The position numbers were made by a program, and so were the translations under genes. 24,977 bases of DNA from a virus, in the IMG/VR virus record IMGVR_UViG_3300044703_000147, positions 1-24,977 of that record, one strand, 5' to 3'. Every line of letters begins with the position of its first letter. Positions within the stretch are counted from its first letter, which is position 1. A model generated the notes under the pieces. It was not told the origin of the DNA. It made no database searches and worked only from the letters and a program-made list of their open reading frames with translations. This document shows, piece after piece, positions 6,925 through 14,460 of the stretch.

Positions 6925-8748
6925 CTATCGCTTACGCTCCGGTCTCGTACCGGCTTGCCTCCGAATGTGTGACAGGTCCAATCCCGGATACCTGACACCA
7001 GCCACGTCCTCCGCGAGTTCTTTCCAGCCGAAGCGCTCAAGCATCCCCTTAGCGCCGTAGCTTCTGCCTATTGATGCGCTTGTGTGTCCGGTGAGAGCGT
7101 CACTGCGTTCCTCACCAACACGCGCTCTGCGTAGGGCGTCCTTGAAGGCATGCCTGAAGCTATGGAACACGGTGTCCGCGCTGGTGACACCCAGCCTCCT
7201 ACGATAGCGCCCGAACCATTTGGACCACGCGCGCTCACCATCCGTGCCCGGCGCTACCAGTGGAAATAGCCACGCGTTGTCACCGCCCGCCTTTCGCGAC
7301 CGCATTACGTAGTCAAGGAAGCCTAGCCGAACCAACTCAGGATGCACCGGGACAGCACGCTCCGAAGATGCCGTCTTGATGCTGCGTCCGCGTTCACGGT
7401 CTTCCACGATGAAAAGCGCAGTGACACCGCTGTCATCATCCGTGCGAACGTCCGACACCGCTAGGCCCGCAAGCTCACTAAGGCGTGCCCCGGTGAATAG
7501 CGCCAGCAGAGGAAGCCAATAGCTGGCCTCACCGTGACCGCCCTTTGGCCTCACCCCTTCGGTGTAGATCGGAGCGTTAAACAGGCGCTGCAAGTCATGC
7601 GACTTGAACGGCTCGCGCTTGGACTTCTGCTTCGGCAAACGCCCACCAGCGAACGGATCATCCATGCGAGCGTCGGCCGATACATAGCCATTCCGCTTGC
7701 CCCACTTCGTAATGGACTGCACGCCACTGAACAGTTTGTTGACGGTCGCGTTAGTGATCTTCACCGCTGAGGCATGCTCTTGTCCCCACCGTGCCAACTC
7801 AGGCAGCGTCATGTTCTGAAGCGCGCCTGTTCGGCGTCTCGGGACCGCCTGTAATGCCTCTCGAAACTGCCGAGCGTGCATCGGCGTTATCGAGGCAATC
7901 GAGATGTCCCCGTGTAATTCCGTGAACAGCCGAATGGCGCGTTCAAATTCGTCTGTGGTGCGCCTGCTTGGCTCGGTGTGTCTTTTCCATCCCTCAAACG
8001 CGGCCTTCAGCCCCTCGCCTGACGCTGGACCATCAAGGCTCACCGTTGGCTCTGCTGGTGTGTCTGTCCACTCACCCACGCTGCGCTTTGCCACCGCCTG
8101 AAGTGCACGCACGTCCGCTTTGAGCACCGCCATTCCAAGCTTGCGGTAGTCTTGGGAGCTTCGATCTAGATTAATGTTCAGTGAGAACAGCAGCCCCTCA
8201 ACTTCGTCATGAACGACGCTGATGTCACCGCGAGCAAGCGCCCGCTGTCTGTGAGGGAGCACTATGGCAACGGTCTCGTTGAGCTTGTGTTCTTCCCGTT
8301 GAGAAAGACCGGCCGCGCGGGGAGCCGGGCCAATTGCAAAGGGTGAGTTGTGTTCAATTCCCTCTTGCGACAACTGTTGTGCTACGCTCTGGAACAGCGG
8401 TTCTGAGCCGGTGCCCTCTCTGCGCACGTCCTCATCATCAGCAAGGACCGCATGATAGTGCACATCTGCAATGCGGGCGATCTCAGCATCGCTCAACTTG
8501 GCCCGCTGCGGAGCCGACTGTAAGGCCCGCGCTCTATCAAGCACGCGGTTGAAACTAGTGAGCACCGCAGGCGCGCGCCGTTTCGCGTCGTCCTTGTCCT
8601 TCGTTCTGAGACTTTGCTGAAGAAATTCTTGGCGTGATTTGCCGTTGCCGAGCACTTGGGCAACAGGTCCCTCAAGGCCCTTCGGGACCTTCAGGCGTAC
8701 GATGTACACACCGTGCTCGTTCTTGATGACACCCATCGAAAACCGCAT
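6925..8748 (-). CDS. Tyrosine recombinase, integrase of element 1 (int1)
   Basis: This 607-aa protein is longer than a standard integrase. It has an N-terminal strand-rich segment (HGVYIVRLKVP) typical of large phage-like integrases, an extended helical middle, a SAM-like core-binding domain (about 245-350) and a C-terminal catalytic domain. Catalytic residues numbered from the ATG at 8748 are Arg422 (in TGARLSELAGL), His529 and Arg532 (HSFRH), His555 (LTGHTS) and the nucleophile Tyr564 (GRSYGAKG). It should catalyse site-specific integration and excision. The start is uncertain: ATG at 8748 or 8736, or TTG at 8787, all with weak ribosome binding sites. It reads away from the tRNA-Arg scar at 8837-8882, about 90 bp upstream, which is the probable attachment site. 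Confidence 0.9.
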   Translation of the reverse strand: MRFSMGVIKNEHGVYIVRLKVPKGLEGPVAQVLGNGKSRQEFLQQSLRTKDKDDAKRRAPAVLTSFNRVLDRARALQSAPQRAKLSDAEIARIADVHYHAVLADDEDVRREGTGSEPLFQSVAQQLSQEGIEHNSPFAIGPAPRAAGLSQREEHKLNETVAIVLPHRQRALARGDISVVHDEVEGLLFSLNINLDRSSQDYRKLGMAVLKADVRALQAVAKRSVGEWTDTPAEPTVSLDGPASGEGLKAAFEGWKRHTEPSRRTTDEFERAIRLFTELHGDISIASITPMHARQFREALQAVPRRRTGALQNMTLPELARWGQEHASAVKITNATVNKLFSGVQSITKWGKRNGYVSADARMDDPFAGGRLPKQKSKREPFKSHDLQRLFNAPIYTEGVRPKGGHGEASYWLPLLALFTGARLSELAGLAVSDVRTDDDSGVTALFIVEDRERGRSIKTASSERAVPVHPELVRLGFLDYVMRSRKAGGDNAWLFPLVAPGTDGERAWSKWFGRYRRRLGVTSADTVFHSFRHAFKDALRRARVGEERSDALTGHTSASIGRSYGAKGMLERFGWKELAEDVAGVRYPGLDLSHIRRQAGTRPERKR

Positions 8749-8836
8749 GCGTTGATACCGCCGCTTGATACCACTGCGGCAGGCCAAGCATCTGAGCTAT
8801 CAAGTTATTCAGGTTTATCAAGGCTGCTGAGACCTA

Positions 8837-8882
8837 TGGCGCGCCCGAAGGGATTCGAACCCCTGACCTCTGCCTTCGGAGG
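8837..8882 (-). other. Attachment site: 3' part of tRNA-Arg(CCG)
   Basis: Read on the minus strand, 8882 to 8837 gives the anticodon loop CTCCGAA (anticodon CCG), the 3' anticodon stem GGCAG, a variable loop, a full T-arm with TTCGAAT, the 3' acceptor strand CGGGCGC, a discriminator G and an encoded CCA. Upstream of 8882 the sequence no longer matches a tRNA: the stem partner would need CTGCC but reads CTTTC, and no GCGCCCG acceptor or D-arm is found. This is therefore not a working tRNA but the duplicated 3' segment left when an element integrates into a tRNA gene. It lies between int1 and int2, so it marks the border between two tandem elements. Confidence 0.8.
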
Positions 8883-8986
8883 AAAGAGCACAGCGCACTT
8901 AGGCCCATTTTTATTGGATTGTTGGCCCACGGCAAGCCCGAAAATGCCAGAAAACCGCCGGGGTAGCGCGGACATACTGCGGACAC
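8883..8986. other. Gap between att scar and the last gene of element 2
   Basis: About 100 nt without a gene. Two copies of GCGGACA lie 11 bp apart at about 8967-8984 and could be recombinase or excisionase arm sites. No terminator with a T-run is visible. Confidence 0.3.
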
Positions 8987-9133
8987 TCATTCGGGGAGCA
9001 TCCCCAAGTCTTCGAGAGCCTCGTAAGCCGCGCATCGCTTTACGAGCCAGTCGTGCGCGCGTTTGAAGTTTTCCTCGTCTAGGTGTGCTTCCAGCACCCC
9101 TAAGATCGAATCCATGATCTCATCGTCGCTCAT
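8987..9133 (-). CDS. 48-aa acidic protein downstream of int2
   Basis: A small acidic protein (many Asp and Glu, predicted helical) whose ATG overlaps the stop of int2 in an ATGA arrangement, so it is probably translated by coupling. It is the last gene of element 2 before the attachment scar. The family is not recognised. The position next to integrase suggests, without proof, a modulator of recombination or a regulator expressed from the integrated state. Confidence 0.5.
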   Translation of the reverse strand: MSDDEIMDSILGVLEAHLDEENFKRAHDWLVKRCAAYEALEDLGMLPE

Positions 9134-10155
9134 CCTAAAGCCTCCGCTGCCCCTCTGAGAAAGTCGGGGTGATGGTGGCCGTACACCCGTTCCAACGTCT
9201 CGCGGCTCATTCCAAGGAAGCCTGCGGCTTCCCACATCGGCACGCCGCGTTGCATCAACCACGTTGCGCAACTGTGCCGCAGGACGTGCGGGCTCACGCC
9301 TTCCAAGCCCGCCTTGCGGCATGCCGTCGCGAAGCCGCGCTTCACGTCGCCGAGCCGCTTGCCGTTCTCATTGATCACGAAGCCCAGTTCTACGCCGCGC
9401 GGACGTGCGCGCCGCAGGTGGCCCAAGAGCTTCCCTGGAATCGGGATACGGGCGCGGCGCTTGTTCGTGCGGCGGGCCCCTGGCGTGTTGAAATCGATCC
9501 GCCCGCCATCAAGGTCCACCTGCGACCAGCGAAGCGACAGGATCGCTTCCTTGCGCGAGCCGGTGTAGAGACCGATCAGGATGAAGAGCGGAAGGTGCAG
9601 CCGCACACGAGGTTCGCGAAGAGCGGTCCGCAACAGGGCCGCCGCTTCCTTGCGGGTTAGCCATCGGTCGCGCGGCTCGGGACGGTCGGGCAGGTGGATC
9701 GCGACCATGCGCGTGAGCCGCCCCGCCTTGAACGAATGATTGATGGCAGCGCGAAGAATGCCAAGCTCGCGCCGAACGGTTCCCGCCGATCGGCCGCGCG
9801 ACTTCGCATAGGCGCGGCATGATTCCCGGTTGACCTCAGCGACGGTGCGGCCCTCCCACAGCGGCACGAGCCCTTTCTTGAGGGCTGCCGCTATCCGCCA
9901 CGGCGAAGCGGTTTCTTGCCCGTGCTCTTGCGCGTAGTCTGCCAGAACGTCGGTGATCAAGATCTGATTGGGATCACGCGGCCCGGCGTCTCGGGCACGG
10001 ATGTTGATGAATTCGGCAAGCGCGATTTCAGCGAGCTTGCTATCAGCAGTGCCCGTGCTGCGCTCCCGGCTGCGACCGTTTTCAGTCCAGACGATATAGA
10101 AGCACTCGCGCTTTTCGAGATAGCGGAGGCGGGCGCCTGAGTTTCGCCGTGGCAT
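9130..10155 (-). CDS. Tyrosine recombinase, integrase of element 2 (int2)
   Basis: A 341-aa phage integrase of normal size. An N-terminal arm-binding type segment (residues 10-35, with FYIVWTENGRSRERST) leads to a core-binding helical domain (about 65-150) and the catalytic domain. The catalytic residues are Arg201 (LYTGSRKEA), His290 and Arg293 (SPHVLRHS) and Tyr325 (ERVYGHHHP). The usual third His/Trp position reads Met (FLGMSRET), a variant I associate with this integrase group. It should insert and excise element 2. It is only 250 nt from the tRNA-Arg scar. Its start lies about 200 nt inside the preceding HTH gene, and its stop is coupled to the 48-aa gene. Confidence 0.92.
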   Translation of the reverse strand: MPRRNSGARLRYLEKRECFYIVWTENGRSRERSTGTADSKLAEIALAEFINIRARDAGPRDPNQILITDVLADYAQEHGQETASPWRIAAALKKGLVPLWEGRTVAEVNRESCRAYAKSRGRSAGTVRRELGILRAAINHSFKAGRLTRMVAIHLPDRPEPRDRWLTRKEAAALLRTALREPRVRLHLPLFILIGLYTGSRKEAILSLRWSQVDLDGGRIDFNTPGARRTNKRRARIPIPGKLLGHLRRARPRGVELGFVINENGKRLGDVKRGFATACRKAGLEGVSPHVLRHSCATWLMQRGVPMWEAAGFLGMSRETLERVYGHHHPDFLRGAAEALG

Positions 10156-10358
10156 GGTTGCACCGTGTTCTCTTGAATGAAACGCTCGATCGCATCGCGC
10201 GGGATCATCACTCGCTTGCCGACAAGGACGTGCGCGATACGTCCGTCGCGTACCAAGGCGCGGACTTGCGCTTCGGTTGGCCCCATAACCGTCGCCGCCT
10301 GTTTCGGGGTGGCGAGCATGGGGAGATCGTCAAGTCGGATCGCCGATTCCGTACTCAT
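9957..10358 (-). CDS. HTH DNA-binding protein, excisionase-like
   Basis: Residues 10-70 form a compact helix-turn-helix domain of the excisionase/AlpA-like kind (LATPKQAATVMGPTEAQVRA, then VGKRVMIPRDAIERFIQ), well suited to binding near the attachment site or the integrase promoter. The start at 10358 has a good AGGGGAG ribosome binding site and overlaps the previous gene in ATGA. The frame stays open for another 60 residues or so of Ser/Ala-rich sequence and overlaps the start of int2 by 199 nt. That tail looks like a shadow of int2, so the gene may have lost its original stop. Role in excision or control of int2 is inferred from domain and position. Confidence 0.7.
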   Translation of the reverse strand: MSTESAIRLDDLPMLATPKQAATVMGPTEAQVRALVRDGRIAHVLVGKRVMIPRDAIERFIQENTVQPCHGETQAPASAISKSASASISSGLKTVAAGSAARALLIASSLKSRLPNSSTSVPETPGRVIPIRS

Positions 10359-10489
10359 CGGCGCTCCCCTCGAATTGCAGCGGCGTCTGCATCCGGGAGA
10401 ACGAAAGCGCATGCTCGCGCAATCCTCCCGGCTTCCCGGATGCAGTACGCCGCGCCGCGCGACGTGATCATTGTGCCGGGAGAATCCAT
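10355..10489 (-). CDS. Small protein of 44 aa in the regulatory operon
   Basis: This short frame fits snugly between its neighbours: it begins 2 nt after the stop of the 70-aa gene and ends in ATGA overlap with the excisionase-like gene. The product is Ala/Arg-rich with one Cys pair (Cys16 and Cys27) and no recognisable domain. A GGAAAG about 13 nt upstream is only a fair ribosome binding site, so translation is probably coupled. The tight spacing is the main reason to believe it is real. Confidence 0.4.
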   Translation of the reverse strand: MDSPGTMITSRGAAYCIREAGRIARACAFVLPDADAAAIRGERR

Positions 10490-10491
10490 TG

Positions 10492-10704
10492 TCAGTTCGA
10501 CTTTCCGAGGGTCTGCCCGGATTCGAGCGCGACGGCAGCCTTGTGGAAGTAGCTCGCGGCTGGCGCGGCACCCCACAGTCTGTGAGCGGCATTCGAGCCG
10601 ACAACCAATAACGCGTCGATGATGTCTGCGGGCGAGACGCCTTCAGCTTCCAGTTCGGCCGCGAGACTTTTGACTGCTGCATGCGCCTTTTGAAGATCGC
10701 TCAT
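10492..10704 (-). CDS. Small helical protein of unknown function
   Basis: A 70-aa, Ala-rich, probably all-helical protein. Its first 45 residues alternate charged and hydrophobic positions, compatible with a coiled or three-helix fold. Its ATG overlaps the stop of the upstream HTH gene in ATGA, and the next gene starts 2 nt after its stop, so it is an internal member of the integrase-proximal operon. Small proteins at this place in phage-like elements are often regulators or antirepressors, but no homology is evident by eye. Confidence 0.5.
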   Translation of the reverse strand: MSDLQKAHAAVKSLAAELEAEGVSPADIIDALLVVGSNAAHRLWGAAPAASYFHKAAVALESGQTLGKSN

Positions 10705-10910
10705 TGCGCTACCTCACGCATCTTGCCGCGCACGCGCTCGGCGTCGGCGCGGACGATGGTCAGCGGCGATGTCTTGCCGTTCGGTTTGTACGCGAGCCCC
10801 TTGAGCGGGCCTTTTTTCGCCCAACGCATGACGGTGATCGGCGAGACTTCCAAAATCTCGGCGATAGCTTTAGCGCCGCGCACAAGGGCGCTCGGTTTCG
10901 AATTGATCAT
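10701..10910 (-). CDS. Small HTH regulator (Cro/AlpA-like)
   Basis: A 69-aa protein with a clear helix-turn-helix: GAKAIAEILEVSPITVMRW, then a basic wing (KPNGKTSPLTI) and a closing helix. This matches small phage DNA-binding proteins that read an operator with a recognition helix followed by a beta wing. I chose the ATG at 10910 because AGGA lies 9 nt upstream; an ATG at 10919 is directly adjacent to that AGGA and less likely. It precedes three coupled small genes and int2. It is likely an AlpA- or Xis-like activator of excision, or a Cro-like switch protein; which of these cannot be told from sequence alone. Confidence 0.65.
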   Translation of the reverse strand: MINSKPSALVRGAKAIAEILEVSPITVMRWAKKGPLKGLAYKPNGKTSPLTIVRADAERVRGKMREVAQ

Positions 10911-10957
10911 CCCGACCATTCCTAAAAGCTGTGGTGAGCCTCCATGACGCATACGAA

Positions 10958-11770
10958 TCACTCGACTGGATCGATGTAGAGAAGCCGGCGCATTGCGCTG
11001 CGCAGTGTGAGATCGGCGTTCACTCTCAATTTCGAAATCGGATTTTTCCAAGCGAACAGCGCCCGCGCCCTTTCATCATCCGTCGGCTTTTTCCACTGAT
11101 ACTTGCGAAGGTCGGGCGAGAGGGCGTAGCGCGAGTGGAAGTGACCCTTGGCCCAAGCGTTCTCGGGGGTCTCTTCGATCGGCTCGATCAGCTCATCCCA
11201 GACCGAACCCCACCAAACGACAATATCTGTTTGATCGGCGGTTAACTCGCCGGTCATGATCGGGCCTTCGCCACCGCTGTAGACGCTGACATAGCGCCCA
11301 TTGGTGATCTCGATGTGGTGATCAAATTCCTCGGCTTGAACGGGATTCTTCGGATCGAACCATCCGTGATTGATCCATCCCCACTGATCGCGCTCGCCGT
11401 ACTTTTCGGGCACGGGGCGCTTCGGCGGAAGCTTTGTGATCGGGTCCCAATCGCCCGACACTTCAAAAAGCTGCTGGATCGGATCGATGACATCGAACAT
11501 AAAATCTTCGGGCATCATGGACGCGTAGACGATTTTTCCCGCGACCTTGAGGCTCAGCCCGTGCTGATTCAGCGGGGCGATGATCGCCGCTCGCTTCACC
11601 ATCCGATCGTCCAAGAGCCGGGTTTTCGTTTTGGCCTGCGGCACCGCCTGGAGCACGCCGATCTTGAGAAGCTCGCGCTGCGCCCGCTCGGATAGGCCCG
11701 TCGCCCGCGTCACGTCCTCTGCCGTGAAGTGGCCCTTCCGGTAATAGATCAGGGCGTCGTCTAGCGTCAT
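10958..11770 (-). CDS. MerR-like HTH regulator, candidate master repressor of element 2
   Basis: The first 85 residues of this 270-aa protein read as a winged helix of MerR type: HFTAEDVTRATGLSERAQRE (HTH), a basic turn, then LDDRMVKRAAIIAPLNQHGLS. The rest is a Trp- and acid-rich globular domain (residues 100-270) that I do not recognise; it could be a ligand- or protein-sensing module. It stands first in the integrase-proximal gene set and has a strong minus-strand promoter only a few bases upstream (TTGACA-16-CATACT), with a palindrome between the boxes. That layout fits an autoregulated element repressor. Function is inferred from the HTH and the promoter; the repressor role is not shown directly. 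Confidence 0.55.
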   Translation of the reverse strand: MTLDDALIYYRKGHFTAEDVTRATGLSERAQRELLKIGVLQAVPQAKTKTRLLDDRMVKRAAIIAPLNQHGLSLKVAGKIVYASMMPEDFMFDVIDPIQQLFEVSGDWDPITKLPPKRPVPEKYGERDQWGWINHGWFDPKNPVQAEEFDHHIEITNGRYVSVYSGGEGPIMTGELTADQTDIVVWWGSVWDELIEPIEETPENAWAKGHFHSRYALSPDLRKYQWKKPTDDERARALFAWKNPISKLRVNADLTLRSAMRRLLYIDPVE

Positions 11771-11777
11771 GCCGCCT

Positions 11778-11805
11778 AGTATGGACTTCGACGGTCGACT
11801 GTCAA
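11778..11805 (-). promoter_or_regulatory. Minus-strand promoter with operator-like palindrome
   Basis: On the minus strand a perfect -35 TTGACA (11805-11800) is followed after 16 bp by CATACT (11783-11778), a 4/6 match to the -10. The ATG of the MerR-like gene lies only 7 nt past the -10, so the transcript should be leaderless or nearly so. An 11-bp palindrome TCGACGGTCGA (11788-11798) sits between the two boxes, the expected place for a repressor or MerR-type operator. Confidence 0.55.
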
Positions 11806-11837
11806 TGATCTTTGACGGCTAAATGTCTAACTTCGAT

Positions 11838-11856
11838 CAACTGAGAACAACTGAGA
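11838..11856. repeat. Tandem 10-bp repeat next to the regulator promoter
   Basis: CAACTGAGA occurs twice with a 10-bp period (11838-11846 and 11848-11856), about one DNA turn apart. It lies just upstream of the MerR-like gene's promoter and downstream of the stop of the 161-aa gene. The helical spacing suggests adjacent binding sites on one face of the DNA. Confidence 0.4.
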
Positions 11857-11865
11857 TCAGGCTAC

Positions 11866-12351
11866 TTATTGAAGTCCGGTTGTCGGCAGGTCCTTCAATG
11901 CTCCCGCGAAGGCCCGAATCGCCGCAGCGGAGTACTTCGGCTCATGCCAAGTGATCATGATCAGCCCCGCCCGCAGTGCAGCGGCATTCAGCGCCGCGCG
12001 GTCTGCGGCAGGGTCGGAGTCGTGCAGCTTGGCGAGCGTCGCCGTTATCTTCCCTACAGCGGCTTGTGTGACCTCAGCGGCGCCGCCCGCCGGGACCCAT
12101 GGCGCCGGGCGAGTGTAGCGCGAACTCAGCGCTACGCCCTTCTCAGCCGCGTCCGCTGCGGCGAGCAAGAGATCGCGAAGCGGCGCGCGATCATCCATCG
12201 TCACGGCCGCGTGTCCGATCGCGGCCGACAGGAAGCCCTTGGCAATTCCGAAGTCGCTTGCCGTCTTGCCGTAGTGATCAATGAACTGAGCAACGGCCGC
12301 CTCGATCTCGGCGGCCTTGGAATTAGTTTCGATTTTTCCGCGATCAGTCAT
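11866..12351 (-). CDS. Hypothetical protein, unknown function
   Basis: A 161-aa, alanine-rich, mostly helical soluble protein. Its first residues (MTDRGKIE) resemble those of the upstream 97-aa gene (MTERRKIE), which hints at a shared N-terminal tag or gene duplication. It begins 4 nt after the stop of that gene, so both belong to one operon. No signal peptide, membrane segment or catalytic motif is visible. Proteins of this kind occur in the accessory part of phage-like elements; function is unknown. Confidence 0.55.
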   Translation of the reverse strand: MTDRGKIETNSKAAEIEAAVAQFIDHYGKTASDFGIAKGFLSAAIGHAAVTMDDRAPLRDLLLAAADAAEKGVALSSRYTRPAPWVPAGGAAEVTQAAVGKITATLAKLHDSDPAADRAALNAAALRAGLIMITWHEPKYSAAAIRAFAGALKDLPTTGLQ

Positions 12352-12355
12352 CGGC

Positions 12356-12649
12356 TTAATTCAGTAGCCGCTTGATGTCGTCGGACGTCGCGCCCGTATA
12401 GCGGGCGATCTCAAGAGGGACCTTCGAAGGGTCGCCCGGTGCCGGATCGAGCGCCAGCACGACGACATAGTTCGGGAGCATCTGGACGTGCAGGTAAAGT
12501 TCGCCGCCCGCTTCTATGCGAGCCGCGACGCCAGCACGCGCGCCGTCTGGAAGGCCGTTCAACGCATTTGTCGTGATCGTCGCTGCGGCTTCCGCGAAGA
12601 TCGCTGCCGCGTCCGCGTCCATCTCTATTTTTCGACGTTCGGTCATCAT
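12356..12649 (-). CDS. Hypothetical protein, unknown function
   Basis: A 97-aa protein with an Ala-rich helical first half and a beta-rich second half (ELYLHVQMLPNYVVVLAL). Two consecutive ATGs (12649 and 12646) can start it; a GAGATGG stretch upstream serves either. It is followed after 4 nt by the 161-aa gene and preceded by the acidic 101-aa gene. The shared MT-x-R-x-KIE start with its downstream neighbour is the only relationship visible. Confidence 0.5.
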   Translation of the reverse strand: MMTERRKIEMDADAAAIFAEAAATITTNALNGLPDGARAGVAARIEAGGELYLHVQMLPNYVVVLALDPAPGDPSKVPLEIARYTGATSDDIKRLLN

Positions 12650-12658
12650 CGCACCATC

Positions 12659-12964
12659 TCATTTGTTTTGCCGATTCGAAACCCGCGCGGCGGGTCGTTG
12701 GGAATCAAAATCGTCAAGCAGTTGTTGCTCGATCTCATATCGCTCTAGGAGCAGGCGGCCGATGTCGGAGTCCGCAATCCGCGTCTCTCGCGCTCTCCAT
12801 TCTTCGGCCGTTTCACCCTCTTCCATCGCCTCTTCAAATTCCTCGATCAGTTGCTCGGCCTCGTCTTCGCCGAAACCGACCTCTGAGAGTGCAGCAAGCA
12901 CAGCCCTCGTCTTTGAGGCTAGAGCAGCGGAAAGGCGTTCATTCACTTTCATTTTCGCACTCAT
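12659..12964 (-). CDS. Acidic helical protein, unknown function
   Basis: A 101-aa protein with a basic first 20 residues and a very acidic centre (about residues 28-55, dominated by Glu), predicted as one long helix or coiled coil. The ribosome binding site GGGAGCGG is well placed before the ATG at 12964. Strongly acidic small proteins of mobile elements sometimes mimic DNA or bind basic host proteins; here this is only a thought based on charge. It follows a strong GC hairpin in the gap upstream. Confidence 0.5.
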   Translation of the reverse strand: MSAKMKVNERLSAALASKTRAVLAALSEVGFGEDEAEQLIEEFEEAMEEGETAEEWRARETRIADSDIGRLLLERYEIEQQLLDDFDSQRPAARVSNRQNK

Positions 12965-12994
12965 TGTCGCCGCTCCCGATATTGTTGAGACTGC

Positions 12995-13022
12995 CCCGCC
13001 CCGGCCGTGAAGCCGGGGCGGG
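12995..13022 (-). terminator. Strong GC-rich hairpin between two genes
   Basis: An 11-bp perfect stem (arms 12995-13005 and 13012-13022, nearly all G and C) closes a 6-nt loop. It lies just after the stop of the 140-aa gene and before the ribosome binding site of the 101-aa gene. No T-run follows on the minus strand, so it is more likely a processing or attenuation hairpin than a full intrinsic terminator. Confidence 0.35.
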
Positions 13023-13042
13023 CCATAAATCCGATTCGGAGC

Positions 13043-13465
13043 TTAGGCCAACTTGGCCCGCTTTGCGTGTTTGCCGTCCCGCCACGCGGCATCCGCCATC
13101 GGCGTCACGAAGGCGGCTACTTCATTCATGAAGACACGAAGAAACGCGAACTGCGTGGGGCTTGGCTGACCGTGCTGCGCCGTGTCGACTATAGCCGTGG
13201 CGACCCTTGCCTTTGCCTTGATCGCTGCTGCCGTTGTCGCGGGCTTCCCCGCAAACTTAAGGAGGACTTCGCCAGCATCGCCCATGAGCTTGCCGGCTAC
13301 GGGCGCCGCAAAGACGCTATCGCCCGTGGAGTCTGCGTTGAAGCACGCCGACGCCCCGCCGATCGCCGCCAAGTAGCGGACGCATCCGCCGATGATCGCC
13401 GCTTCCGTTGTGTCGCGCTTCGGCGCCGCGCGAGGGCGCTTCACAGCCTTGCGTGCCGCGCTCAT
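13043..13465 (-). CDS. Hypothetical protein, unknown function
   Basis: A 140-aa protein with a basic N-terminus (several Arg/Lys in the first 20 residues) and an Ala-rich helical body. The ATG at 13465 overlaps the stop of the upstream 276-aa gene in ATGA, which fixes this start against longer upstream options. No known motif was recognised. The basic leader might bind nucleic acid. It is followed by the GC hairpin at 12995-13022. Confidence 0.5.
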   Translation of the reverse strand: MSAARKAVKRPRAAPKRDTTEAAIIGGCVRYLAAIGGASACFNADSTGDSVFAAPVAGKLMGDAGEVLLKFAGKPATTAAAIKAKARVATAIVDTAQHGQPSPTQFAFLRVFMNEVAAFVTPMADAAWRDGKHAKRAKLA

Positions 13466-14292
13466 GCCACACCTTCCTGCGCGTACTGCGAGACGGTCAG
13501 GACAGCGCGAGCGAGCGCCGTTGTCAGCAGAACACGCATCGCGTGTTTCCATCCCATCACATCGTCGCCGAGTTCATCGGGGAGGATTGCCAATCGCGCG
13601 AAGATCGCGACGCCCGCCCATGTGCGAGGTTCGAGTTTCGCGGCTTCGTGGGCTAGGTGATTGATGTCCCATCGCACGGCTTCCAGGCGGTCAACGGCCG
13701 CGCGAATGCCTGAGACTTGAATCGCAGTCAGGCGTTGCCGTTCGTATTTTTCCGCGCGGGCGATCAGCCGGCGAAGGCGCGGGCCTTCGTGCTTCAACCC
13801 GTGCTGCTGGAGATAGGCGCGAGTGATCTTCGAATTGAGCACCTTCACCGGCATTCGGGCATAGCGCTTGCCGTCGGCGGCGACGTAGGTCTGAGGCTCA
13901 GGCCGATTGCCCTCAGCGTCCCGCACTTCCTCGCCGCACGCTTGCCGCCATGGATGCCCCGGCGGCAAGATCAAATCCGGGGGAGTACGTGGCGAAAGTC
14001 TTTCAGCCCAATCTCGCGCTTCGAGCCGCGCGGCATCGGCGGAACGGTAAGCAGCAACCATCCGCCCGATCTGGGCGCCGATCGCCATGATGGCTGATTC
14101 TTCCCGAATGACTGGCGCCAGCGCCGGGACGAGCGCGGGCGCGACAAGCGCCAGCGGTGCCGCCGACGCAACAACCGGAGCGCCGACGCATGCCACCGGC
14201 AACAAGGACGCAATGGAACGCATGATCGATCGTCTTGAAGGCAGAGGCGTGGCGCCGGCCGGGACGGCGCGGCGGGCATTCGTGATGGTCAT
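13462..14292 (-). CDS. Phage-type hypothetical protein with an export-like N-terminus
   Basis: A 276-aa protein. Residues 18-50 combine a twin arginine (SRRSIM) with a hydrophobic, Ala/Val-rich run, resembling a Tat-type or uncleaved signal. The rest (about 75-276) is soluble and Arg-rich, with long helices from residue 160. The ATG at 14292 was chosen because GGAG lies 9 nt upstream; an upstream GTG would add 10 residues. It is the first gene of a five-gene minus-strand group. I have the impression that similar genes occur in other Rhizobiales prophages, but no function is known to me. Confidence 0.5.
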   Translation of the reverse strand: MTITNARRAVPAGATPLPSRRSIMRSIASLLPVACVGAPVVASAAPLALVAPALVPALAPVIREESAIMAIGAQIGRMVAAYRSADAARLEARDWAERLSPRTPPDLILPPGHPWRQACGEEVRDAEGNRPEPQTYVAADGKRYARMPVKVLNSKITRAYLQQHGLKHEGPRLRRLIARAEKYERQRLTAIQVSGIRAAVDRLEAVRWDINHLAHEAAKLEPRTWAGVAIFARLAILPDELGDDVMGWKHAMRVLLTTALARAVLTVSQYAQEGVA

Positions 14293-14460
14293 GATGGCGT
14301 GCTCCATGTTGATAGGAGCCACAGCCAGGCGGAATGCCGGATGGTTTTTTGATATTGATTGAGTCGGTCATCGGTCGCCCTGCTATGGCGGTTGATGGCA
14401 AGTCGCGGCCCGGAGGTTCCAACTCCGGGTCGCGGCGCTTATTGAATCTGATTTGCCGCC

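Noticed and set aside
8837-8913. A complete tRNA-Arg gene
   Set aside because: Only the 3' 46 nt match; the 5' acceptor strand, D-arm and 5' anticodon stem are missing.
9509-9820. 103-codon minus-strand open frame inside int2
   Set aside because: Out of frame within the well-supported integrase; Arg/Ser/Pro-rich shadow.
13007-13660. 217-codon plus-strand open frame
   Set aside because: Antisense to two coupled minus-strand genes with good starts; no ribosome binding site and an Arg/Cys-rich shadow-like product.
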